Source of the DNA: RGIG1995 sp045645205
GTDB taxonomy: Bacteria > Bacillota > Clostridia > Oscillospirales > CAG-272
Direction of reading: 5' to 3'
Length of the DNA: 20,821 nt
Assembly: GCA_045645205.1 (NCBI GenBank)
Contig: JAZRIJ010000068.1
Coordinates: forward strand, 1 to 20,821
A program made the position numbers and the translations under genes. Numbering within the stretch: position 1 is the first letter of the stretch; each line of letters starts with the position of its first letter. Under the pieces are notes generated by a model. The model worked only from the letters and a program-made list of their open reading frames with translations, was not told where the DNA came from and searched no databases. Below are positions 1 to 5,528 of this stretch, one piece after another.

Positions 1-92
1 GGATCATTCTTCTTGTTCTTCATAGTGTCGTAGTTTCTCTGCTTGCATTCGCTGCATGCCAGTGTGATTCTAACTCTATTTCCCTGAGCCAT
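1..92 (-). CDS. rpmG: Ribosomal protein L33 (bL33), 5' part, cut by window edge
   Basis: Reading the minus strand from the ATG at 92-90 gives 30 residues that match the start of bL33: MAQGNRVRITLACSECKQRN, then a YDTMKNKKND stretch. L33 is a small zinc-ribbon protein of the 50S subunit. The first CxxC pair (C13, C16) is visible, so this is the zinc-binding form; the second pair would lie outside the window. An ideal AGGAGG-type site (minus-strand GGAGGT, 101-106) sits 8 bases before the start. In Firmicutes rpmG is usually followed by secE and nusG, which would lie left of the window. The gene diverges from rlmD. The identification is firm; only the end is missing. Confidence 0.93.
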   Translation of the reverse strand, partial: MAQGNRVRITLACSECKQRNYDTMKNKKND

Positions 93-169
93 TCAGAGAC
101 ACCTCCCGATAACGGAACACCTTTGTATTCCTAAAATTTTATCTCCCTCACACGAAGAAATACGCGACA

Positions 170-192
170 AAAAAAGACCTCTCCGCAGAGGT
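170..192 (-). promoter_or_regulatory. 5'-terminal hairpin plus U-tract in the rpmG leader
   Basis: ACCTCT (192-187 on the minus strand) pairs perfectly with AGAGGT (182-177) around a four-base loop and is followed by C and a run of T (about 175-169). The shape is that of an intrinsic terminator. It lies directly at the predicted transcription start, so it would be the first structure in the rpmG mRNA. It could be a promoter-proximal attenuator or a 5' protective stem. Confidence 0.55.
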
Positions 193-198
193 GAAAAT

Positions 199-227
199 AT
201 TATAGCATGTCCTTTTGGTTTTGTCAA
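199..227 (-). promoter_or_regulatory. Promoter of rpmG
   Basis: On the minus strand there is a perfect TTGACA (227-222), a 17-base spacer and a perfect TATAAT (204-199). It fires toward rpmG. The predicted start of transcription is near 192, which is the first base of the hairpin described next. Confidence 0.85.
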
Positions 228-255
228 CACCTTTTTCCATTTTTTCGCATATATA

Positions 256-284
256 TTTACAATCACACAAAAATGTTATATAAT
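256..284 (+). promoter_or_regulatory. Promoter of rlmD
   Basis: TTTACA (256-261), a 17-base spacer and TATAAT (279-284) lie about 50 bases before the rlmD start. The promoter is back to back with the rpmG promoter. A GGAGA ribosome site (326-330) lies 7 bases before the ATG at 338. Confidence 0.8.
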
Positions 285-337
285 ATACAATTAGTAGAAT
301 TATAACCTTTTAAGACAAGCTGTTTGGAGATAGAAAT

Positions 338-1942
338 ATGCCCGAAAAGAACAAATTATACAAAGTTAAAATAGACAGCATAAACAATCTCGGCTACGGT
401 GTATGCCGTATAAACGGTATGGTATGCTTTGTCAAGGGCGGAGTTACAGGAGACACACTTGACATCAAAATTATAAAAGCAAACAAAAGCTATTGCATCG
501 GCAGAATTGAAAATATTATTGAAATGTCTAAACACAGAGCAGAACAAACCTGTTCAGTATTCAAAGCATGCGGCGGCTGTTGTTTCAGACACATTTCATA
601 CAACCATGAATTACAACTTAAAAAATCCTTTGTTGAAGCGGAGTTTAGAAAAGCAAATATTGACATAAAAGTAAATGACGTTGTATCGACCGGCGAAACC
701 GAGAGATACAGGAATAAGGCTCAGTATCCCGTCAATGCTGACAACAAAATTGGCTTCTATGCCGAGAGGACACACAACGTCTGCGAAAACAGCGACTGTG
801 TTCTCCAACCGAAAGTTTTTGCGGATATTACAAATATCATTAAAACACATCTTGAAAAATACAAGCTTAAAGGCTATGATGAGCAAAGCTGTAAGGGACT
901 GCTCCGCCACATCTATATACGTCAAGGCAGAGTTACGGGAGAGTTAAACGTTTGTCTTGTTATAAACAGAAACACACTTCCCTATTCTGACAGGCTTGTT
1001 GAGGCTTTGCAAAAAATTGACGGTTTGGCGGGAGTCAGCCTTAATATCAACACTAAAAACACCAATGTTATATTGGGTGAAAAGTATATAACCCTTTATG
1101 GAAAAGAATATATAGAAGACGAGCTGTGCGGTTTCCGCTTCAGAATCTCCCCTGCCTCGTTCTACCAGATAAACCATGACTGTGCAGAACTGCTTTACAA
1201 TAAAGTATATGAGCTTATCAGTCAAGGTAAATGCGATAAAATAACAGACCTCTATTGCGGTACGGGTACTATCGGACTTTGCGTAGCCGGAAAACTTAAA
1301 GAATGCAAGCTCATCGGAATTGAAATAGTCCCTGAAGCAATTGAAAACGCAAAAGTAAACGCACGGTTAAATAATATTGAAAATGCTGAATTTATCTGCG
1401 CCGACAGCACGGATACACAGAACAATATACTTAAACAAAGCGATGTTGTTATTCTCGATCCTCCAAGGAAAGGCATAACAAAAGAGCTTGCCGACAAGAT
1501 TGCCGAATGCGGCGTAAACCGGATAGTCTATGTTTCATGCTCCCCTGACACGCTTGCAAGAGATGTAAACTATTTTATGGAATTAGGATATATGTGCGAA
1601 GAGGTTACACCTTTTGATATGTTCCCTCGCACAGGGCACGTGGAAAGCGTTGTTTGTTTAAGTAGGAAAAAGGTCAATGACCGCATAAACTTTGATATTA
1701 ACATTGAAGCATTACCTGACCGTGTTTCTAAAACGGCGACATATGCAGAGATTAAAGCATATGTTTTGGAACATTACGGTTTTAAGGTATCGTCCTTGTA
1801 TATCGCTCAGATTAAAGATAAACACGGTATCAAGGAAAGAGAAAACTACAATATTGGCGAGGGAAAGAGCAAGGAACTTGTTTGTCCCCCTGAAAAGGAA
1901 GAAGCAATTACCAATGCTCTTAAACACTTTAATATGATATAA
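338..1942 (+). CDS. rlmD: 23S rRNA (uracil-5-)-methyltransferase RlmD/RumA family
   Basis: The 534-aa protein is a TrmA/RumA-type enzyme that puts a methyl group from SAM on C5 of a uracil in 23S rRNA. Residues 1-60 are a TRAM RNA-binding domain. C72, C78 and C81 (C-x5-C-x2-C), with C154 as the fourth, are the expected [4Fe-4S] ligands. The Rossmann methyltransferase core shows SPASFYQIN (271-279), the SAM loop DLYCGTGTIGL (304-314), DPPRKG (374-379), the catalytic Cys401 in VSCSPDTLARD, and the base Glu436 in RTGHVESV. Residues from about 450 to 534 are a C-terminal extension absent from E. coli RlmD; I recall similar tails in clostridial homologues. Paralogues of this family can modify either U747 or U1939 positions, so the exact site is not settled by sequence alone. 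Confidence 0.9.
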   Translation: MPEKNKLYKVKIDSINNLGYGVCRINGMVCFVKGGVTGDTLDIKIIKANKSYCIGRIENIIEMSKHRAEQTCSVFKACGGCCFRHISYNHELQLKKSFVEAEFRKANIDIKVNDVVSTGETERYRNKAQYPVNADNKIGFYAERTHNVCENSDCVLQPKVFADITNIIKTHLEKYKLKGYDEQSCKGLLRHIYIRQGRVTGELNVCLVINRNTLPYSDRLVEALQKIDGLAGVSLNINTKNTNVILGEKYITLYGKEYIEDELCGFRFRISPASFYQINHDCAELLYNKVYELISQGKCDKITDLYCGTGTIGLCVAGKLKECKLIGIEIVPEAIENAKVNARLNNIENAEFICADSTDTQNNILKQSDVVILDPPRKGITKELADKIAECGVNRIVYVSCSPDTLARDVNYFMELGYMCEEVTPFDMFPRTGHVESVVCLSRKKVNDRINFDINIEALPDRVSKTATYAEIKAYVLEHYGFKVSSLYIAQIKDKHGIKERENYNIGEGKSKELVCPPEKEEAITNALKHFNMI

Positions 1943-2126
1943 GGGTTTATTTCTTATTATTGTTATTATTTGCAGTACAGTATAGTCCAAAGCAAAAGAA
2001 GACAACTCAGGGCAGTATAACAACAACCCACAACAAGACCTTATAAGAAAAACCCATACACCCCAATTCCTTTTAGGAAAAGAAAGAACAACATAAGGCA
2101 GTATATCTTAATGCAGTACAATATAA
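1943..2126 (+). other. Non-coding left flank of the element with four GCAGTAYA repeats
   Basis: No gene is visible between rlmD and the hairpin. Four copies of GCAGTACA/GCAGTATA start at 1972, 2012, 2098 and 2113, all in the same orientation and mostly followed by A/T-rich TATA-like bases. There is also a small TTCCT/AGGAA hairpin near 2067-2079. The left boundary of the mobile element probably lies here, but I could not fix it to a base. Confidence 0.4.
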
Positions 2127-2160
2127 GAGCGGTAGCGGTCGCTACCGACCGCCACCGCTC
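2127..2160. terminator. Strong bidirectional hairpin between converging rlmD and DUF6291-like genes
   Basis: A 15-bp stem (2127-2141 with 2146-2160) has one A-C mismatch and a CTAC loop, and is very GC-rich in an AT-rich setting. It ends 2 bases after the stop of the minus-strand gene and follows rlmD on the plus strand. The T-tracts are weak on both sides, so it may also act as an mRNA 3' stabilizer. Confidence 0.6.
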
Positions 2161-2162
2161 GT

Positions 2163-2627
2163 TTATCGTTCTGTTGCTTGTCTAATGCTGATTGGTCTAC
2201 CGCCTTTGATTTCAATTTCAACGAAATCTCCGGGGTAAGTGTTTTTGAGGGTTTCCTTTGTTACTTCGTTTGCTTCGGCAATGGCGAAACGGTATTCTTC
2301 ATCATTTACCGTAAAAGTTATGTATTCGCCTGCATCCAAAGCATACTGAACAAAACCAGAGATGGTAAGTCCTGTTTTCTTCAAGGCATTTATACGGTTC
2401 TGTTCACAGACCTCTTGGTAGTGTTTACGGTCGGCATCAACGGATGCTTTCATCATTCCAAAGGTCATTGCAATGTCAGGTGCTACGGTTGGATTGTCAA
2501 CACCGTCAAAAGCATACTGACAAAAAGCGGTCATCAGGTTCTTGACTTGTTCAGGGGTTCCACCATAAATTGCTCCCTTAAAGTTTTGGTAAAATATCGC
2601 CTGTTCAGGTTTCTTAGATTTTGCCAT
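2163..2627 (-). CDS. DUF6291-like protein of the mobile element
   Basis: The 154-aa soluble protein has an N-terminal FYQNFKGAIYGGTPEQ...AFCQYAFDG helical region (residues about 12-75). I associate this with DUF6291, a domain common in clostridial phages and integrative elements. Residues about 72-85 (DADRKHYQEVCEQN) match the charged end of that domain. The C-terminal half (about 85-150) looks like a separate small alpha/beta domain ending in EIKGGRPISIRQA. The molecular role is unknown; a part in element replication or its control is only a guess from genomic company. The start is supported by minus-strand AAAGGAG about 12 bases upstream. It converges on rlmD and diverges from the 317-aa gene. 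The family name is from memory of the motif. Confidence 0.6.
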   Translation of the reverse strand: MAKSKKPEQAIFYQNFKGAIYGGTPEQVKNLMTAFCQYAFDGVDNPTVAPDIAMTFGMMKASVDADRKHYQEVCEQNRINALKKTGLTISGFVQYALDAGEYITFTVNDEEYRFAIAEANEVTKETLKNTYPGDFVEIEIKGGRPISIRQATER

Positions 2628-2669
2628 TATATTTATTCTCCTTTGCTTATTTCATATTCCTTTTGTAAG

Positions 2670-2730
2670 GTCAAAATAAGTATGAGGGAATAAAGAGAAA
2701 AAGGAATTTTCCTCATAAGTTTTTTCTGTA
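2670..2730 (-). promoter_or_regulatory. Regulatory region with TATGAGG/CCTCATA inverted repeat before the DUF6291-like gene
   Basis: Between the two divergent genes, plus-strand TATGAGG (about 2681-2687) faces CCTCATA (about 2711-2717). The minus-strand string ACAGAAAAAACTTATGAG recurs almost unchanged before the small gene at 4143-4295, as does CATACTTA followed by TTTGA. This suggests one regulator acts on both genes. Confidence 0.45.
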
Positions 2731-2755
2731 AGCAATAACGAAAGGAGATGGGTGT

Positions 2756-3709
2756 ATGAAATGGTATCATAAAGTCTTGATTTTTGTATGTGTAATCATT
2801 TTTTCGCCAATTATTATTTGGGGAATTTGCGCTGCATCCATTGCATATCTCTTTGAAATGCCAAAAAACAAAAAAGAATATACCAATTCAGAGTATTTCA
2901 AAGATTTTAACCTGCCATATAAAAGGCATCTATTATATTCGCCTGAATATAGGTTTTATAACAGTACCAAGAAAAGAAATTTACCGATAGATTATACGAG
3001 ACAGGAGTCAAATGGTTTAGAGTATTTTGTATTTGAGAACATATTGTACTTATTCCCTGATTTCGAGCAGATTGATTTCAACGAGGAAAAATCCATTTGG
3101 GAAGCAGATTATGACGGAGATTGGAAACCTTTTGAAGATGTATACAAAAACTTGGTTTCAAAAATTGACGGAGAAACAGACACTTCCTGTGTAAGATTAC
3201 TCGTTGAAAGAAAAATGTTTCCTATGACAGACTTAAATGGCATAAACATTCCTGATTGTATCTTCCTGACTTGGAGTTATGAGAATGCCTTTGAAAACGA
3301 GAATTCTCCTTTGAAACTTTGTATTCCCACAAACACCAAGGAACTTTATGATATGATGAAGCAAACCCCTGACTTGTGTGGCGATTATCGTATTGCAGAC
3401 AATGGAAACATCGTTTGGGATTTGTATGAGTCAATTCAAATAGATATCGGTGTAGACCCACAAGATTGTTACTTAGGGGTTAATAAAAAAGTCTTTGGTA
3501 AGATAGAAAGTGGAATTACACATTGGCATCCAACGATATTTGAAATTTACGATGAGGTTTGCAAAATAGGAAAGCGGGGGAATGTACTCGTAATTCGTAC
3601 ATTGTTATCTGGTGCAAGTGTCTTATATATGGGTAGCAATGAAAACTGTCCATACAAGAAACATACGAAGAAACTGTTTGGCAAACTGTATATTTTAGAA
3701 GCGAAATAA
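2756..3709 (+). CDS. Membrane-anchored protein of unknown function (element cargo)
   Basis: The 317-aa protein has one hydrophobic segment at residues 6-33, then a long polar, aromatic-rich part, so it is probably tethered to the membrane with its bulk outside. I do not recognise a named domain. The C-terminal 75 residues (about 240-315), with GKIESGITHWHP, EIYDEVCKIGKRGNVLVI and a closing KKLFGKLYILEAK, form a compact block with His-Trp-His and several aromatics that feels family-like. The start at 2756 has AAAGGAG (2741-2747) about 9 bases upstream. A strong terminator follows. It stands alone on the plus strand between minus-strand genes of the element, which is the usual place for cargo. 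Confidence 0.6.
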   Translation: MKWYHKVLIFVCVIIFSPIIIWGICAASIAYLFEMPKNKKEYTNSEYFKDFNLPYKRHLLYSPEYRFYNSTKKRNLPIDYTRQESNGLEYFVFENILYLFPDFEQIDFNEEKSIWEADYDGDWKPFEDVYKNLVSKIDGETDTSCVRLLVERKMFPMTDLNGINIPDCIFLTWSYENAFENENSPLKLCIPTNTKELYDMMKQTPDLCGDYRIADNGNIVWDLYESIQIDIGVDPQDCYLGVNKKVFGKIESGITHWHPTIFEIYDEVCKIGKRGNVLVIRTLLSGASVLYMGSNENCPYKKHTKKLFGKLYILEAK

Positions 3710-3734
3710 ACAATTCGCAGTTGTAGGTAATGTG

Positions 3735-3768
3735 AAGGGACAGGTTCTTGTACGAACCTGTCCCTTTT
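3735..3768. terminator. Perfect bidirectional terminator
   Basis: GGGACAGGTTC (3737-3747) pairs perfectly with GAACCTGTCCC (3754-3764) around a 6-base loop, extended by AA/TT and followed by TTTT. It ends the 317-aa gene and, read the other way, overlaps the stop codon of the converging 94-aa gene. Confidence 0.85.
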
Positions 3769-4051
3769 ATGCTCTGTCCAATATGCTTTCTATCGCATTC
3801 TGCTCTTGCTTTGTGAAACAGAAATAAACCTTAGATGCCTGTAACAGTCCTTGGGCAATACCTTTCATTCTTTTGCCGTGGTTCGTTCCTCTGCATCTTA
3901 AAGCAAGAACAACAGCATTTAAGGTGTCTGCCTGCATTGCTATTTTCCGTTCGTTCTCTTCTTGCTTGTTTTGGCGAATCATTTCTTTTAAGTCGGTAAT
4001 CTCCATCCACTCCATGACATCCATTTGCACTTTGTGTATGTCCTTGCTCAT
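3767..4051 (-). CDS. Small charged helical protein of the element, unknown function
   Basis: The 94-aa protein is strongly helical and charged: residues 1-40 are rich in Glu, Lys and Gln and could form a coiled coil, and residues about 45-90 (NAVVLALRCRGTNHGKRMKGIAQGLLQASKVYFCF) form a mixed block with conserved-looking Gly and Arg. I recognise no family. The start is supported by minus-strand AAAGGAG about 9 bases upstream. It follows the RHH-like gene on the same strand after 91 bases, so the two may form one transcript. A relaxosome accessory protein or one half of a toxin-antitoxin pair are both possible, but neither is shown. Confidence 0.55.
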   Translation of the reverse strand: MSKDIHKVQMDVMEWMEITDLKEMIRQNKQEENERKIAMQADTLNAVVLALRCRGTNHGKRMKGIAQGLLQASKVYFCFTKQEQNAIESILDRA

Positions 4052-4142
4052 AGTCCTAACTCCTTTCTCAAATCGCTACGGCGGATTTTAAGGGCAGTTC
4101 TTTCCTCGTATGACTACGACCACCAAAACGATTTAGCTGTTC

Positions 4143-4295
4143 CTAAATGGTCTTTAATTCGTTCCTAACGGTGTCCTCGTTCAAAGGGTCAATCAAGTCA
4201 AGAACATATCGGGAAAGAGTTTTCCCCGCATCCACACTCGCTTTCTTAATTCTCTTTTTTCTGTCATCTGTAAGTACGATTTTTATACTTGTCAT
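4143..4295 (-). CDS. Ribbon-helix-helix-like small DNA-binding protein
   Basis: From the ATG at 4295 the product is 50 aa. The pattern of a short beta strand (SIKIVLTD), a basic helix (DRKKRIKKASVDAGK), then a second helix (TLSRYVLDLID) fits a CopG/Arc ribbon-helix-helix fold. I preferred this start over 4343 because GAAAGGA lies about 10 bases before it, while the longer version adds a non-conserved MRKITYSQIQMKGQIT leader. RHH proteins of this size are typical antitoxins, copy-control repressors or relaxosome factors. Its position beside the oriT-like region and relaxase fits a relaxosome or repressor role. It is probably co-transcribed with the 94-aa gene. Confidence 0.6.
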   Translation of the reverse strand: MTSIKIVLTDDRKKRIKKASVDAGKTLSRYVLDLIDPLNEDTVRNELKTI

Positions 4296-4330
4296 TGTTA
4301 TCTGTCCTTTCATCTGTATTTGAGAATAAG

Positions 4331-4420
4331 TGATTTTTCTCAAATTAAGTATGATAGAACCAACGGGTAAAACTACAAAATTTTCTCATAAGTTTTCTGT
4401 TTTGAAAATGGTATGAGGAA
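4331..4420 (-). promoter_or_regulatory. Regulatory region before the RHH-like gene, sharing motifs with 2670-2730
   Basis: On the minus strand, CCTCATA, then ACAGAAAACTTATGAGAAAA, then CATACTTAATTTGAGA occur in order. CTCATA (4385-4390) and TATGAG (4412-4417) form an inverted repeat. The same half-site and flanking bases occur before the DUF6291-like gene. The RHH-like protein is the obvious candidate ligand. Confidence 0.45.
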
Positions 4421-4429
4421 ATTTAGCAA

Positions 4430-4640
4430 AACGGTGTCGCAGACCTTACTGGTTCTGTAAGAACCGTAGTAAGTCATCTTTTTTCCAAAAGAAAATGATA
4501 TTGCTCATATTTATTGCAGGAAGAAAGATGACCGCAACGGAAATAAAACGGTTCTGCTTATACTCAGAACCATTTTGTTGGAGTGAGGTACAACGGCGAC
4601 AAATCACCTCCTACCTTTTTGTGAGTCGCCGGGTGCCGTC
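4430..4640. other. oriT-like hairpin cluster upstream of the relaxase
   Basis: Three stable inverted repeats fill this gene-free stretch. First, CTTACTGGTTCT (4445-4456) pairs with AGAACC (4460-4465) and AGTAAG (4468-4473), with a 2-base bulge. Second, GGTTCTG (4550-4556) pairs with CAGAACC (4565-4571). Third, GGCGAC (4595-4600) with an inner TCAC pairs with GTGA and GTCGCC (4621-4630). The first two share the GGTTCT arm. Origins of transfer usually lie next to the relaxase gene and contain such repeats. I could not identify a nick site. Confidence 0.5.
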
Positions 4641-4687
4641 TACTCAAATTGCTCATTTTCTTCCGTTTTTTGAAAGGAGAAAAAGTT

Positions 4688-5419
4688 ATGAGCAAATTTT
4701 GTATAATGAGGTTTCAAAAGTATAAGGTGGGCAGTGTCGCCAATATTGAGCGACATCAAAAGCACCGAGACCGATTGAAACATCGTAAGCACCCTGAAAG
4801 AGAATGCGAGAACAAAACTTGGGTGCAGAGTCCAGAAAAAACAATGACACAAGTTGTTCGCCATACTATCAGGGAGCAACAAGAGCAGACAGGCAGAAAG
4901 GTCCGTAAAGATGCAGTTGTCCTTGTTGAGTTCGTGCTGACATTCTCCCCTGAAATGGAAAGCGGTATCAATTTTGACGATTGGAATAATGCGAACATTG
5001 AATGGTTGGAGAAGCAGTTCGGCAAAGGGAAAATCATAAGATATGACCTGAATGCAGACGAACAGACCAAGCACGGGCATTATTTTGTGATGCCAACTGA
5101 CGAAAAAGGACACCTAAATGCAAGTAAATATTTTGGGAAGAAGCAACAGGTTATTCAGCTGCAGGACAGTTATGCCGAAGCAATGGAAAGGTTCGGTCTT
5201 GTCCGTGGAATCAGCAAGGAGCAGACCAGAGCAAACCACATAAGTCTGGACGAGTGGCACAAGCAAGAGGAAGCACAATTACTTGCCGATATTGCGAAGA
5301 TTGAAAGAGAAAAGGAAATCATCGCCCAGATAAAAGAAACGGTCTTAAAGGACGAACAGCGACCTGATACACCACAAAGGGAACATATCGGTGATGATAT
5401 GTTTGATGCCTTAAAATAA
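4688..5419 (+). CDS. MobV-like (Pre/Mob) relaxase, short form
   Basis: The 243-aa protein resembles the relaxase domain of MobV plasmid-mobilization enzymes, which nick oriT and lead the strand out. Matches include the N-terminal MRFQKYKVGSV, a basic IERHQKHRDR block with His23 as the likely nucleophile-equivalent, VRKDAVVLVEFVLTFSPE (72-89), WLEKQFGKGKII (106-117) and the KYFGKKQQVIQLQDSYAEAM...FGLVRGI block. The metal motif, normally HxDExxPHxH, reads N122-A-D124-E125-QTK-H129-G-H131. The protein is about half the usual MobV length; residues about 205-235 are a coiled coil. I chose the ATG at 4688 because AAAGGAG (4673-4679) lies 8 bases before it; the longer frame lacks a ribosome site. 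Confidence 0.75.
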   Translation: MSKFCIMRFQKYKVGSVANIERHQKHRDRLKHRKHPERECENKTWVQSPEKTMTQVVRHTIREQQEQTGRKVRKDAVVLVEFVLTFSPEMESGINFDDWNNANIEWLEKQFGKGKIIRYDLNADEQTKHGHYFVMPTDEKGHLNASKYFGKKQQVIQLQDSYAEAMERFGLVRGISKEQTRANHISLDEWHKQEEAQLLADIAKIEREKEIIAQIKETVLKDEQRPDTPQREHIGDDMFDALK

Positions 5420-5440
5420 ATCGTACAGAATTGTAAACAC

Positions 5441-5524
5441 TTTTCCTACCTAATTGAAATTTGCGATTGTTTAGTATATAATATAAACACACGACCAATT
5501 GCGAAGAATGATAAGGTAGGAAAA
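5441..5524 (+). promoter_or_regulatory. Recombinase promoter framed by an 11-bp inverted repeat
   Basis: TTGAAA (5454-5459), 17 bases and TATAAT (5477-5482) form the promoter. TTTTCCTACCT (5441-5451) and AGGTAGGAAAA (5514-5524) are perfect reverse complements on either side; the right arm covers the ribosome site. Only the right arm is transcribed, so the symmetry acts in DNA: an operator for autoregulation or a recombinase-binding site. TTGCGA also repeats directly at 5461 and 5499. Confidence 0.6.
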
Positions 5525-5528
5525 CAGT

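Noticed and set aside
2178..2693. Plus-strand 171-aa open frame opposite the DUF6291-like gene
   Set aside because: It is the shadow of the minus-strand gene, which has a ribosome site and a recognisable sequence.
4495..4725. Plus-strand 76-aa open frame before the relaxase
   Set aside because: It runs through the oriT-like hairpins, lacks a ribosome site and overlaps the relaxase start in another frame.
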